DNA of 64,000 nucleotides. Source: Lactobacillus helsingborgensis (GTDB lineage Bacteria; Bacillota; Bacilli; Lactobacillales; Lactobacillaceae). The translations under genes and the position numbers were made by a program. Where the stretch lies: contig NZ_KQ034046.1 in NCBI RefSeq assembly GCF_000970855.1, positions 117,567 to 181,566 on the forward strand. The letters run 5' to 3'. Of the stretch, positions 1-8,426 are shown in pieces. Under the pieces are notes generated by a model that was not told where the DNA came from, made no database searches, and saw only the letters and a list, made by a program, of their open reading frames with translations. Within the stretch, counting starts at the first letter, position 1. Each line of letters begins with the position of its first letter.

Positions 1-10
1 CGAGCAGCAG

Positions 11-37
11 AAAGAGGACCTAACGGGTCCTCTTTTT
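11..37 (+). terminator. Rho-independent terminator of a gene left of the window
   Basis: GAGGACC at 14-20 pairs with GGTCCTC at 26-32, extended by AAA/TTT, and is followed by a T run on the + strand. It closes a + strand transcript whose gene lies outside the window and faces the lysR pseudogene. Confidence 0.85.
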
Positions 38-48
38 TGTTTATCATT

Positions 49-974
49 TTATCTGATGTTGGGGTTAATTTTTAATTTCATAAAGGTTCTAATTAAATTG
101 CTTAATCCTGGCTTGAGTGCTTGACCATGTTTAACAGCAATAAAATACTTAATCTGGATTAAGTTTTGATCGACTGGAAGCAGATTAATTGGAGTTTGCG
201 CCATTCTTTTAATTATACTTGCAGCTGAAATAGTTAATCCTACGCCTTTTATTGCTAAGTTGGTGGCAGTGATAATACTGCTGCTTTCTAAAATAATATT
301 TGGCTTGATATGAAACTTTTGAAACGCGCCATTAACTTGATGACGGATAGCTGAATTAGTTGAACTAACTACAAAGGGTTCACGTAAGATTTCTTTGATG
401 TCATATTCTTGTGGCTTTAAAATAAAATGACCCTTTTTAAAGAATTTTGATGTCGGGGGAATAATAACAAAATAACTTTCACCACCGTTAACGTAAAAGT
501 CCAATCCCCGGTTAAGTGATTCTGGGGTCTGACCTAGATAACAATCTATTTGTTCATGCAAGAGATGGGCTTCGCTTACTCTGGGAAAATTCTCGGATAA
601 TTGAATTTTGATATTAGGATTTTTCAAAAGAAACTGCGGTAGTAGTTCTGGTAATAAAAAAGAACCTAGACTTTCTAAAACACCTATTCTAATTACTTCC
701 TGATGAGGTGCTACGTATTGGGTCAATTGTTCCGTTAATTTTTGTTTATTTGTAATTTTTGTTTCTAGATAATTATAATAAATTACCCCGGCCTGAGTTA
801 ATGTAAAAGGTATTGTCTCACGGTCTATTATCTTAGTTCCGAGCTTTTTTCTATTCGCTTGATTAGCTGGGTTAAATATGGCTGCGAAATATACAATTCA
901 GAGGCTGCTCTAGTAAAATTACTTTCTTTTAGCAGCACATCAATAAAATGTAGTACAGTTTCAGAATCATTCAT
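49..974 (-). pseudogene. LysR-family regulator, frameshifted
   Basis: Read from ATG at 974 (with a GGAGG ribosome site just upstream), the first 44 codons give a LysR winged-helix start (NFTRAASELYISQPYLTQLIKRIEK), then reach a stop. One extra A in the A6 run (845-850 on the + strand) restores one frame through KLGTKIIDRE... into a normal effector domain ending at 49. The intact product would be about 308 residues, the usual LysR size. It is divergent from the flavoprotein gene at 1093 and is therefore its likely regulator. The break may be a true pseudogene, phase variation at the homopolymer, or a sequencing error; the sequence alone cannot tell. The remaining coding part is well preserved, so any loss is recent. 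Confidence 0.85.
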
Positions 975-998
975 AATTTACCTCCGATAACAATTTTA

Positions 999-1018
999 TT
1001 ATAGCGTTTTTGCTATAA
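999..1018. promoter_or_regulatory. Inverted repeat, probable LysR operator
   Basis: TTATAGC at 999-1005 and GCTATAA at 1012-1018 form a perfect 7-bp inverted repeat with a 6-bp spacer. It lies between the divergent lysR pseudogene and the flavoprotein gene, where a LysR protein would bind to control both. The spacing resembles the T-N11/12-A boxes of this family. Binding is inferred. Confidence 0.55.
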
Positions 1019-1092
1019 AACTATTTCATTTTGAAAAGAAAAGTTAGTAAAATTTAATTGCTGAGTATTAAAAGAAAGGAAGTATATTAATA

Positions 1093-2976
1093 ATGATGAA
1101 ACCAGGTACTTATGAAGTTAAAGCTAAAGGTCATGGTTCTAGCTTTATGCCAATGAAAGTGACGCTTTCTGAAGATAAAATCAAAGAAATAGGTATTGAC
1201 TCTAGTGGCGAAACTGCGGGAGTAGCAGATGAAGTCTTTAAACGTCTGCCCAAGCAAATTATTGCTAACCAAACTTTAAACGTTGATGCCGTAAGCGGCG
1301 CTACAATTTCTAGTCACGGCGTAATTGACGGTGTGGCCCAAGCAATTACAAAAGCTGGCGGAGATGCACAGGAGTGGCTTAATAGACCAAAGCCTAAGAC
1401 GGCTAATGCAACTGATTCTGAATACCAAACTGATGTTGTAGTCATTGGCGCTGGCGGGGCAGGACTTGCGGCAGCTGCCAGAACAATTCAAAATGGTAAA
1501 AAGGTAATCGTGCTGGAAAAATTCCCTCAAATTGGTGGTAATACAACAAGAGCAGGTGGACCTTTAAATGCTGCTGAACCAGAATGGCAGAATAAGTTTA
1601 AGGCTTTACCTGGTGAAAAAGAAAGTTTGGCAAAATTAGCTGCAACTCCAATTGCTGAGATTGATCCAGAATACCGTGATGATTTTAAAGAATTGCAAAA
1701 ACAAATTAAAGCTTATTTAGATTCTGGTAAAAACTACTTGTTTGATTCAGTTTTATTGCATGAGATACAGACTTATTTAGGTGGTAAAAGAACTGATTTA
1801 AACGGTAATGAAATTCACGGCAATTATGCCTTAGTTACTGAATTGGTTAATAATGTGCTTGATTCAGTTAAATGGTTGACTGATTTAGGGGTTAAATTTG
1901 ACCGCTCTGATGTCACTATGCCGGTTGGTGCTTTATGGCGTCGCGGTCACAAACCAGTTGAACCAATGGGGTACGCTTTTATTCACGTTTTGGGTGATTG
2001 GGTAAAAGATCATGGTGCCACGGTTTTAACTGAAACGCGCGCGCAACATTTAATAATTGAAAATGGTGAAGTCACGGGTGTTGTAGCTCAAAATAGTGAT
2101 GGCAGTAAGGTTACCATTCACGCGCAAAAAGTAATTTTAACTTCTGGCGGCTTTGGTGCCAACACCAAAATGGTGCAAAAGTATAACACATATTGGAAAC
2201 ACATTGATGATGATATTGCTACTACCAATTCACCAGCGATTACTGGTGATGGTATAGCTCTAGGTCAAGAAGCCGGTGCTGATTTAGTTGGTATGGGATT
2301 TATTCAATTAATGCCAGTTTCTGATCCTAAGACTGGTGAATTATTTACCGGTATTCAAACTCCACCTGAAAACTTTATTATGGTTAATCAAAAAGGAGAA
2401 CGCTTTGTTAACGAATTTGCAGAGCGTGATACCTTGGCTAAGGCAGCAATTGCCAATGGGACTCTATTCTACTTAATCGCTGATGAGAAAATAAAAGCTA
2501 CAGCCTATAATACAACGGAAGAATCACTTGCAGCACAGGTAAAAGCGGGTACTCTGTTAAAGGCGGACACTCTTGAAGAATTAGCTGAAAAAGCCGGCAT
2601 GGATCCAGCTACTTTAGTCGATACTATTAAAAAATATAATTCTTATGTTGATGCTGGTAATGATCCAGAATTTGGTAAGAGTGCATTCAACCTTAAATGT
2701 GAAGTTGCACCATTTTATGCTACGCCACGTAAACCAGCTATTCATCATACAATGGGTGGCTTAAGAATTAATCCAAAAGCACAAGTAATAAACAAAGATG
2801 GACAGGTAATTGACGGCCTATATGCAGCTGGAGAAGTTGCTGGTGGGTTACATGCTGGTAATCGCCTTGGCGGTAATTCATTAGCAGACATTTTTACCTT
2901 TGGCCGGATTGCTGCCGACACCGCATGTAGTGAGATTAAGACAAGTGATGCGTTAAGTGGCGCATCACAGCAATAA
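1093..2976 (+). CDS. FMN/FAD flavoprotein reductase, fumarate-reductase family
   Basis: Soluble 627-residue reductase with no signal peptide. Residues 1-85 are an FMN_bind domain with the ApbE-type attachment motif D65-A-V-S-G-A-T71. An FAD_binding_2 domain follows, with the dinucleotide motif [10 protein letters not shown] near 118. Residues typical of the fumarate/urocanate reductase active site are kept: RRGHKP, ERFVNE, HHTMGG, and NRLGGNS near the C-terminus. Such enzymes reduce the C=C bond of fumarate, urocanate or hydroxycinnamates, disposing of NADH electrons. The last nine residues hold a second flavinylation-like motif, D619-ALSGAS625. Start: ATG 1093 or 1096 behind GAAAGGAAG. It is divergent from a broken lysR gene and is followed by its own terminator. 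The exact substrate is not known. No apbE gene is in the window. Confidence 0.9.
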   Translation: MMKPGTYEVKAKGHGSSFMPMKVTLSEDKIKEIGIDSSGETAGVADEVFKRLPKQIIANQTLNVDAVSGATISSHGVIDGVAQAITKAGGDAQEWLNRPKPKTANATDSEYQTDVVVIGAGGAGLAAAARTIQNGKKVIVLEKFPQIGGNTTRAGGPLNAAEPEWQNKFKALPGEKESLAKLAATPIAEIDPEYRDDFKELQKQIKAYLDSGKNYLFDSVLLHEIQTYLGGKRTDLNGNEIHGNYALVTELVNNVLDSVKWLTDLGVKFDRSDVTMPVGALWRRGHKPVEPMGYAFIHVLGDWVKDHGATVLTETRAQHLIIENGEVTGVVAQNSDGSKVTIHAQKVILTSGGFGANTKMVQKYNTYWKHIDDDIATTNSPAITGDGIALGQEAGADLVGMGFIQLMPVSDPKTGELFTGIQTPPENFIMVNQKGERFVNEFAERDTLAKAAIANGTLFYLIADEKIKATAYNTTEESLAAQVKAGTLLKADTLEELAEKAGMDPATLVDTIKKYNSYVDAGNDPEFGKSAFNLKCEVAPFYATPRKPAIHHTMGGLRINPKAQVINKDGQVIDGLYAAGEVAGGLHAGNRLGGNSLADIFTFGRIAADTACSEIKTSDALSGASQQ

Positions 2977-2993
2977 ATACTATTCTGCTTATA

Positions 2994-3033
2994 AAATAAT
3001 AGTTAACCTAACTGGCTAACTATTATTTTTTTA
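2994..3033 (+). terminator. Terminator after flavoprotein gene
   Basis: AAATAATAGTTA (2994-3005) pairs with TAACTATTATTT (3017-3028), followed by T residues. It separates the + strand flavoprotein gene from the convergent aquaglyceroporin gene. Confidence 0.8.
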
Positions 3034-3065
3034 TTGCAAGTAAATATTAATATACATATAAATTA

Positions 3066-3821
3066 CTACATTTTAAAACATAATTTGTAAATAAAAATAC
3101 CAACCAGTGCGCCTAAAATAGGAGCAATAACCGGTACCCAACTGTAGTCCCAGTTTGAAGATCCCTTATTAGGAATAGGCAAAATAGCATGAACTATTCT
3201 AGGTCCCAAATCTCTAGCGGGATTTAACGCTGGGCCAGTAGGACCACCATCGGCGATTACTAATGCCATGATGATGAACCCGACACCCACATTGGCAATA
3301 TCAACAGATTGTTTGAAGAATACACCACTATAGATTCCAGTACAAGTAAATACTAAAATTGCAGTTCCGATAAATTCTGCGATAAAACCATTCAACTTAT
3401 TGTTAAGTGTTTCACCAGTCGCAAAACAAGAAAAAATTTGCCCTTCTCCATTAGTAGTTTCTCTAAAGTACGGCCAATAGATAGCAACAACCAATAATTG
3501 TCCTACAATAGCGCCGAGCATTTGGGCAATTATATATTGCGTAACATGACTCCAGGGAAAAACTCCAGCTGCAGCCTTTGCAATAGTAATTGCGGGATTA
3601 ATATGGTTTCCTGAAATTGAGCCAAACATCATTGCTGGTATCATTACGCCAAAGCCAAACCCGAGCGCAATAAAAATCCACCCTCCGTTTGCTTGACCGT
3701 CTTTGCCATTGGCCGTGGTTTTCTTGAGAAATGAGTTGGCAACTGATCCGTTACCAAAAACTATAAAAACAGCTGTCCCCAAAAATTCGGCAAGATAGCG
3801 CGTCATCCAACTTCCAGTCAT
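3066..3821 (-). CDS. MIP-family aquaglyceroporin
   Basis: A 251-residue, six-helix channel of the major intrinsic protein family. The two half-membrane motifs are N75-P-A (GNHINPAIT) and N200-P-A-R-D. Asp after the second NPA is the glycerol-facilitator signature; water-specific aquaporins usually have Ser there. In lactobacilli such channels pass glycerol, dihydroxyacetone, water or undissociated lactic acid. Start ATG is well placed after AAAGGAGGAAG. It is monocistronic, convergent with the flavoprotein gene and divergent from the crotonase gene, with which it shares a 369-bp upstream region containing catabolite-type sites. The substrate cannot be decided from sequence; a role in uptake or export for the adjacent acid/CoA pathway is only a guess. 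Confidence 0.9.
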   Translation of the reverse strand: MTGSWMTRYLAEFLGTAVFIVFGNGSVANSFLKKTTANGKDGQANGGWIFIALGFGFGVMIPAMMFGSISGNHINPAITIAKAAAGVFPWSHVTQYIIAQMLGAIVGQLLVVAIYWPYFRETTNGEGQIFSCFATGETLNNKLNGFIAEFIGTAILVFTCTGIYSGVFFKQSVDIANVGVGFIIMALVIADGGPTGPALNPARDLGPRIVHAILPIPNKGSSNWDYSWVPVIAPILGALVGIFIYKLCFKM

Positions 3822-3868
3822 AATCTTCCTCCTTTAATTAATTAGACTTTGCACAAACTATAAACTAA

Positions 3869-3885
3869 TGTGAAACGCTTACACA
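3869..3885. promoter_or_regulatory. cre-like site (imperfect)
   Basis: TGTGAAACGCTTACACA contains the CGCTTACA half (reverse TGTAAGCG) of catabolite-responsive elements, but the other half is one base short of the consensus. It lies upstream of the aquaglyceroporin gene. CcpA binding is inferred and less secure than at 4118. Confidence 0.4.
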
Positions 3886-4117
3886 AATAGCTGAATGACT
3901 ATTAATACTATTTGTTATCAGTAGCATTATTTTTAGTTATTGCCAGTGAAAAGGCTGAAGCATTAAGCCTTTAAAACTATTTCACGACATAATTTGTGCA
4001 AAATTTAACAAAAGTTATTTCTACCATAACTTTTTTTCAATGATGCTAAATCCCTGATTATTTAAGCTTTTACTACCAAATCCTGAAAAAAATAAAAAAC
4101 AAGCCTAATTTGCTAAT

Positions 4118-4131
4118 TGTTTCCGCTTACA
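4118..4131. promoter_or_regulatory. cre (CcpA operator)
   Basis: The reverse strand reads TGTAAGCGGAAACA, which fits the cre consensus TGNAANCGNWNNCW throughout. It sits about 60 bp before the crotonase start, so catabolite control of the CoA-ester genes is likely. Confidence 0.65.
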
Positions 4132-4190
4132 CAAAAATTAACCGTGAGAGCATAAAATGAGTTTGATGTTTTGAAAGGATCAAGGAAATT

Positions 4191-4985
4191 ATGAGTTTTA
4201 ATAAATATGATAACGTTTTGTTGGAAGCTGAAGATGGAATTGGCACATTGACCATTAACCGTCCTAAAGTTTTGAATGCTTTAAACTCTGAAACACTGCA
4301 AGATATTGGAGATGCCTTAAGAGAGGTAAAAGCTCACCAAGATGAGATCAAAGTTTTGATAATCACAGGTGCTGGTCCCAGATCATTTGTTGCCGGTGCA
4401 GATATATCACAGATGCGCGACATGAACACACTGCAAGCACTTGAGTTATCAAAACTGGCACATAAGTCTTTTGGCGAAATTGAAGATTTACCTCAATTTA
4501 CGATTGCTGCTGTCAATGGTTTTGCACTTGGTGGTGGCTGCGAGTTAGCTTCATCTTGCGATATGCGTGTTGGTTCTGCTAAAGCTAAGTTTGGTCAACC
4601 CGAAGTTGGCTTGGGTATTATTCCCGGCTTTGGTGGGACACAACGCCTGACACGCCTAGTTGGTCGCGGAAAAGCTAAGGAAATGATTGCAACATCTACA
4701 ATGATTTCTGCAGATGAAGCTTATCGCATCGGTCTACTTGATGAGTTAGTTGAGCCGGAAGAATTAATGAACAAAGCCCGTGAAATTGCCAAGCAGGTTA
4801 TGAAGAATGGTCCTATTGCAGTTGCTCTAGCCAAATATTCTGTTGACCGGGGCGCAGATTTGCCACTTGATGTTGCTATTGACATGGAATCACAAATTTG
4901 GGCTGAAACTTTTGCTACTAAAGATCAAACAGAAGGAATGAGTGCGTTTGTTGATAAGAGAGATGCAAAATTCTCAGGTAAATAA
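4191..4985 (+). CDS. Enoyl-CoA hydratase/isomerase (crotonase family)
   Basis: A 264-residue crotonase-fold protein adding or removing water on enoyl-CoA thioesters. The oxyanion-hole segment FVAGADISQM (66-75) is present, and both acid/base glutamates of true hydratases are kept: E118 in GGGCELA and E138 in FGQPEVGLGIIPG. Length is normal for the family. It opens a + strand set with a FabK-like enoyl reductase 69 bp downstream and then a MaoC hydratase, so the three probably work on one acyl chain. Lactobacilli generally lack beta-oxidation, so this is accessory metabolism. A cre lies upstream. The acyl substrate is unknown; short-chain or cyclic acids are possible. Confidence 0.9.
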   Translation: MSFNKYDNVLLEAEDGIGTLTINRPKVLNALNSETLQDIGDALREVKAHQDEIKVLIITGAGPRSFVAGADISQMRDMNTLQALELSKLAHKSFGEIEDLPQFTIAAVNGFALGGGCELASSCDMRVGSAKAKFGQPEVGLGIIPGFGGTQRLTRLVGRGKAKEMIATSTMISADEAYRIGLLDELVEPEELMNKAREIAKQVMKNGPIAVALAKYSVDRGADLPLDVAIDMESQIWAETFATKDQTEGMSAFVDKRDAKFSGK

Positions 4986-5054
4986 TTAATTACTCAAAGC
5001 CTCCCTTTGCTTTATTAAATAAATTAAAAAATCAAATATTTTAAGGAGATTAAT

Positions 5055-5993
5055 ATGAATCGCGTTACAAAATTATTAGGTATTAAATATCCAGTTGTTC
5101 AAGGTGCCATGCAGGAAGTTGCTACAGCTGACTTAGCTGCTGCGGTTTCAAACGGCGGCGGCTTAGGCATTATTGCTGCCGGTGGAAAAACTCCGGATCA
5201 GGTTAGAGAAGCAATTAGAAAAGCCAAAAAACTTACTGATAAACCTTTTGCTGTTAACTTGATGCTGATGGACAAGAATACCCCTAATGTTGTTAAGGTT
5301 TTAATTGAAGAAGGAGTAAAAATTGTTACTACTGGTGCAGGTACTCCCAAACCTTATATGACAGACTTAAAAGCTGCAGGTGTGAAAGTAATGCCTGTTA
5401 TTCCAAATGTCAAAATTGCTAAGAAGATGGAAGAAATGGGCGCAGATGCAGTGATTGTTGAGGGTATGGAAGCCGGTGGCCACATTGGTAACACCACTTC
5501 AATGGTTTTATGGCCTCAAATCGCCGATGCAATTTCAATTCCTTTAATTGCTGCCGGTGGTATTGGTGATGGTCGTGGAGTTGTTGAAGCCTTTGTTGCG
5601 GGAGCAGAAGGAGTGCAGTGCGGTACGATATTCTCCATTGCCAAGGAAAGCCCAGTCGGTGAAAATTGGCGCAAAGCCGTAATTGACGCAACAGATACTG
5701 GAACTGCAGTAGTAGGTACCTCTATTAAGGGTGGCGCTACCCGCGGAATTGCTAATGAAGAAGCTCTTAAGTTAACTGAACTTGAAAAGACTGGCGTTTC
5801 TCGCGATGATTTCAATGCTGCTATGAATAAGGCCCTTTATAAAGGCGTTCAAGAAGACGATCCTAAAGAAAGCTTCTTCATGTCTGGTGAAGTTGCCGGA
5901 TTGATTAAAGAATCAAAACCGGCTGCTCAAATTGTGCAGGACCTTATGGATGATGCCCAAAGAGTCATTAAAAAAGGCGTAGAAATTTTATAG
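5055..5993 (+). CDS. FabK-like enoyl reductase / nitronate monooxygenase-fold FMN enzyme
   Basis: A 312-residue TIM-barrel FMN protein. It resembles streptococcal FabK (enoyl-ACP reductase II) closely: YPVVQGAM at the start, VTTGAG (91-96), EGMEAGGHIG with the probable catalytic H143, and IAAGGIGDG. It would reduce trans-2-enoyl-ACP or enoyl-CoA with NAD(P)H. It is not in a fatty-acid synthesis (fab) operon but between two hydratases, which argues for a dedicated acyl-CoA substrate rather than general lipid synthesis. The ribosome site is AAGGAGATTAAT. The alternative annotation, nitronate monooxygenase, belongs to the same superfamily and fits the context less well. Confidence 0.85.
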   Translation: MNRVTKLLGIKYPVVQGAMQEVATADLAAAVSNGGGLGIIAAGGKTPDQVREAIRKAKKLTDKPFAVNLMLMDKNTPNVVKVLIEEGVKIVTTGAGTPKPYMTDLKAAGVKVMPVIPNVKIAKKMEEMGADAVIVEGMEAGGHIGNTTSMVLWPQIADAISIPLIAAGGIGDGRGVVEAFVAGAEGVQCGTIFSIAKESPVGENWRKAVIDATDTGTAVVGTSIKGGATRGIANEEALKLTELEKTGVSRDDFNAAMNKALYKGVQEDDPKESFFMSGEVAGLIKESKPAAQIVQDLMDDAQRVIKKGVEIL

Positions 5994-6001
5994 AAAGAAT
6001 A

Positions 6002-6017
6002 AGAGGTAAGCATTATA
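6002..6017 (+). promoter_or_regulatory. Ribosome site with non-canonical start (ATT/ATA)
   Basis: AGAGG at 6002-6006 is followed at normal distance by ATT (6012) and ATA (6015) in the MaoC frame; a stop codon (TAA, 6000-6002) lies just upstream. No ATG, GTG or TTG occurs in frame until 6126, which is inside the conserved domain. Translation probably begins at ATT or ATA. Confidence 0.6.
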
Positions 6018-6431
6018 GCTGAAGAAAAGTTAAGAATTGGGCTATCTGGCACTTTTACTAAACAAGTTACAGATGAACTGGTTCAACAATTTGCTGAACT
6101 AAGCGGTGACCATAATCCAGTTCACATGGACGAAGAATTTGCCAAAAAGACCCAATTTAAGCATAGAATTGCACACGGAATGATTACTGCTGCTTTTATT
6201 TCTACCTGTTTAGCAGAGCATATTCCGGGACAAGAAAGTTGTATTTATCTAGATCAAACCCTTAAGTTTGTCAAACCTGTGTACTTAAATGACGTGTTGA
6301 CTGTCAAATGTACGATTACTGAATTTATTCCTAAAAAGAACTTCACTATTGTTGTGTATGATACTACTGTAACAAATCAAGATAATGTTGTTGTTACCAG
6401 TGGTCAAGCGCAATGTATGGCTACTAAGTAA
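6012..6431 (+). CDS. MaoC-family (R)-specific enoyl-CoA hydratase
   Basis: Hot-dog-fold hydratase of about 140 residues, the usual size of PhaJ/MaoC enzymes. The catalytic segment AELSGDHNPVHMDEEFA (Asp and His of hydratase motif 2) is followed by HRIAHGMI. Starting at the ATG at 6126 would leave only 101 residues and cut through this motif, so the real start must be upstream, where only ATT 6012 or ATA 6015 fit the ribosome site. It may hydrate enoyl-CoA or dehydrate the (R)-3-hydroxy ester, complementing the (S)-type crotonase two genes upstream. It follows the FabK-like gene by 18 bp and ends with a terminator. Expression may be weak if the start codon is degenerate. Confidence 0.8.
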   Translation: MIAEEKLRIGLSGTFTKQVTDELVQQFAELSGDHNPVHMDEEFAKKTQFKHRIAHGMITAAFISTCLAEHIPGQESCIYLDQTLKFVKPVYLNDVLTVKCTITEFIPKKNFTIVVYDTTVTNQDNVVVTSGQAQCMATK

Positions 6432-6456
6432 AAAGAAATTTATGTGATAACAAACT

Positions 6457-6503
6457 ACCTTGCACTAACAAGTATTTAACTAGTTTTGTGCAAGGTTTTT
6501 TTG
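6457..6503 (+). terminator. Terminator after MaoC gene
   Basis: ACCTTGCAC (6457-6465) pairs with GTGCAAGGT (6488-6496), followed by seven T. It ends the crotonase-FabK-MaoC transcript, so the CoA-transferase has its own promoter. Confidence 0.85.
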
Positions 6504-6564
6504 ATTAAAACCATAACTTAAAGTTATATAGACAGTGAAAATTATGTATTTCACAATCTATACT

Positions 6565-6578
6565 TGTAAGCGTTACCC
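6565..6578. promoter_or_regulatory. cre (CcpA operator) before CoA-transferase
   Basis: TGTAAGCGTTACCC, preceded by T, matches WTGNAANCGNWNNCW except for the final base. It lies about 160 bp before the CoA-transferase start and suggests carbon catabolite control shared with the crotonase operon. Confidence 0.6.
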
Positions 6579-6740
6579 TTATTGTGTCGGAACGATGTAT
6601 GAATGACATAGTTCGGATAGTTATTGGTTTTAAAATTAATTTTTTGATTACATAAAGTGCTCTCATCAATCTAAATAAACTCATTTTTATTAATTGTAAT
6701 TGAATAAATTATTTTTTGACTCATTAGGAGGATTAATCTG

Positions 6741-8312
6741 ATGGCAATTCAATTTATTAATAGTCAAAAAGCTGCCGAATTAATTCCAGATAATGCAGTA
6801 ATTGCACTAGATGGGTTTTTAGGTACAGATACTCCAGAAGAAATTTTGGAATGCATGAGAGCACGTTATAAAAAAGAAGGACATCCTAAAGGACTGGATG
6901 TTTGGCACGCAGCCGGCATAGGCGACGGCAAAACTAAGGGGACAAATAATTTTGCAGAAAAAGGCTTTCTGCATCGTTTAGTTGGTGGACACTGGGCACT
7001 AGCACCAGAGCTGGAACCATTGTCAGCTGCTAATGATTTTGAAGCTTTTAATTTCCCTCAAGGAGTTTTGTCACAAATATTTAGGGATGCGGCTGCACAT
7101 AAGCCGGTCTTAATTACTAATGTGGGTTTAGGTACCTTCGTCGACCCCGAGGTTAGCGGCGGTAGACTAAATGATGCAGCTAAAAACGCTACATTGGTCA
7201 ACAGGATCAATATTCATGGCAAAGATTATTTAGCTTATGAAGTACCAAAACCAAATGTTGCTCTTTTACGGGGCACATTTGCTGATGAAGATGGTAATAT
7301 TACGTTCGATGATGAGCCGCTTACCCTAGTGGCAACAGCGATAGCCATGGCCGCTCATAATAATGGCGGCAAGGTTTTTGTTCAAGTTAAACGTGTGCTT
7401 AAGCGCGGTTCCATGAAGCCTAAAGATATCAGAATCCCAGGGATATTAGTTGATTATGTTGTAGAAGCTGATAGTGCTGAGTGGACTAAGCAAACAACAG
7501 ATACTCAGTATAACCCCGACTTTGTCAGCTCTGCTGTTATTAAAGCCGAAGATGAAATCAATATACCGCTAGATAGTAAAAAGGTTATAGCACGTAGAGC
7601 TGCTCTGCTCTTTAATGAAAAAACCGACCAGGTGGTTAATTTCGGTATTGGCCAGTATCCAGAAACCTGTTCGTTAGTCTTAAAAGAAGAAGGACTTTCC
7701 GATAATATCATGACTACCGTTGAGCCCGGTACTTTTGGCGGCACCCCACTTGGTGGTGGTGACTTCGGCGCTGCTATTTCCCCACAATCAATTATTGATG
7801 AGCCGTACATGTTTGACTTTTATGACGGCGGCGGGATTGATTTAACATTTTTGGGCTTGGCTGAAGCAGATGCCAAAGGTAATTTGAACGTTTCTAAATT
7901 TGGTCCTAAGATTGCTGGTACTGGCGGCTTTGTCGATATTACGCAAAATACTCCTAAAATTATCTTTACTGGTACTTTTACAGCTGCTGGGTTGAAAGAA
8001 GAAGTTAAAGACGGCAAGCTGCACATTATCCAAGAAGGTAAGGTCAAGAAGTTCGTTAAGGAAGTTCAACAAGTTACATTTTCAGGGCAAGTGGCTTCTT
8101 CTAACAAGCAAAAAGTATGGTATGTCACTGAACGTGCTGTCTTTGAATTAGCCGAAAATGGTTTGAAACTAATCGAGATCGCACCCGGTGTTGATCTGCA
8201 AAAAGACGTTCTTGATCAAATGGAATTCAAACCAATTATTAGTGATGATTTGAAAGAAATGGATTCTAGGATTTTCCAGGAACCGCTTATGAATATAAAA
8301 AATAATAATTAG
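6741..8312 (+). CDS. ydiF: Class I acyl-CoA:carboxylate CoA-transferase (YdiF/propionate CoA-transferase type)
   Basis: A 523-residue fused-subunit CoA-transferase that moves CoA between an acyl-CoA donor and a free acid through a glutamyl-CoA intermediate. The catalytic Glu is E328 in TVEPGTFGG. The C-terminal stretch ERAVFELAENGLKLIEIAPG and the TGGFVDI segment match E. coli YdiF closely. E. coli ydiF lies beside aroD, ydiB and ydiN, and homologues of all three lie further right in this window. It could activate an organic acid for the hydratases and enoyl reductase just upstream. Start ATG follows AGGAGGATTAATCTG. The substrate is unproven. Confidence 0.9.
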   Translation: MAIQFINSQKAAELIPDNAVIALDGFLGTDTPEEILECMRARYKKEGHPKGLDVWHAAGIGDGKTKGTNNFAEKGFLHRLVGGHWALAPELEPLSAANDFEAFNFPQGVLSQIFRDAAAHKPVLITNVGLGTFVDPEVSGGRLNDAAKNATLVNRINIHGKDYLAYEVPKPNVALLRGTFADEDGNITFDDEPLTLVATAIAMAAHNNGGKVFVQVKRVLKRGSMKPKDIRIPGILVDYVVEADSAEWTKQTTDTQYNPDFVSSAVIKAEDEINIPLDSKKVIARRAALLFNEKTDQVVNFGIGQYPETCSLVLKEEGLSDNIMTTVEPGTFGGTPLGGGDFGAAISPQSIIDEPYMFDFYDGGGIDLTFLGLAEADAKGNLNVSKFGPKIAGTGGFVDITQNTPKIIFTGTFTAAGLKEEVKDGKLHIIQEGKVKKFVKEVQQVTFSGQVASSNKQKVWYVTERAVFELAENGLKLIEIAPGVDLQKDVLDQMEFKPIISDDLKEMDSRIFQEPLMNIKNNN

Positions 8313-8336
8313 TTTTATTAAGTTAAGCTAATAAAA

Positions 8337-8389
8337 GAAGCAGTATTTTAAATGGTTTAAGAAAAAATACATTTAATGCTGCTTTTTTT
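8337..8389 (+). terminator. Terminator after CoA-transferase
   Basis: AAGCAGTATTTTAAATG pairs imperfectly with CATTTAATGCTGCTT and is followed by seven T. It separates the CoA-transferase from the next lysR gene. Confidence 0.75.
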
Positions 8390-8426
8390 ATAAATCTGAA
8401 CGTGAATGAAAGTAGGAGAGCTTATC

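Larger units (their letters stand above)
3822..4190. other. Divergent control region, aquaglyceroporin / crotonase
   Basis: 369 bp without a gene. It carries two cre-like sites (listed separately) and AT-rich sequence suited to divergent promoters. No RNA gene or terminator was recognised. The crotonase ribosome site (GAAAGGATCAAGG) lies at its right end. Confidence 0.6.
6432..6740. other. Gap between MaoC and CoA-transferase genes
   Basis: 309 bp holding a terminator (6457-6503), a cre (6565-6578) and AT-rich promoter-like sequence before the ribosome site AGGAGG of the CoA-transferase. No further gene is seen. Confidence 0.6.

Noticed and set aside
5055-5993. Annotation as nitronate monooxygenase
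   Set aside because: Same superfamily, but EGMEAGGHIG and the hydratase neighbours point to a FabK-type enoyl reductase.
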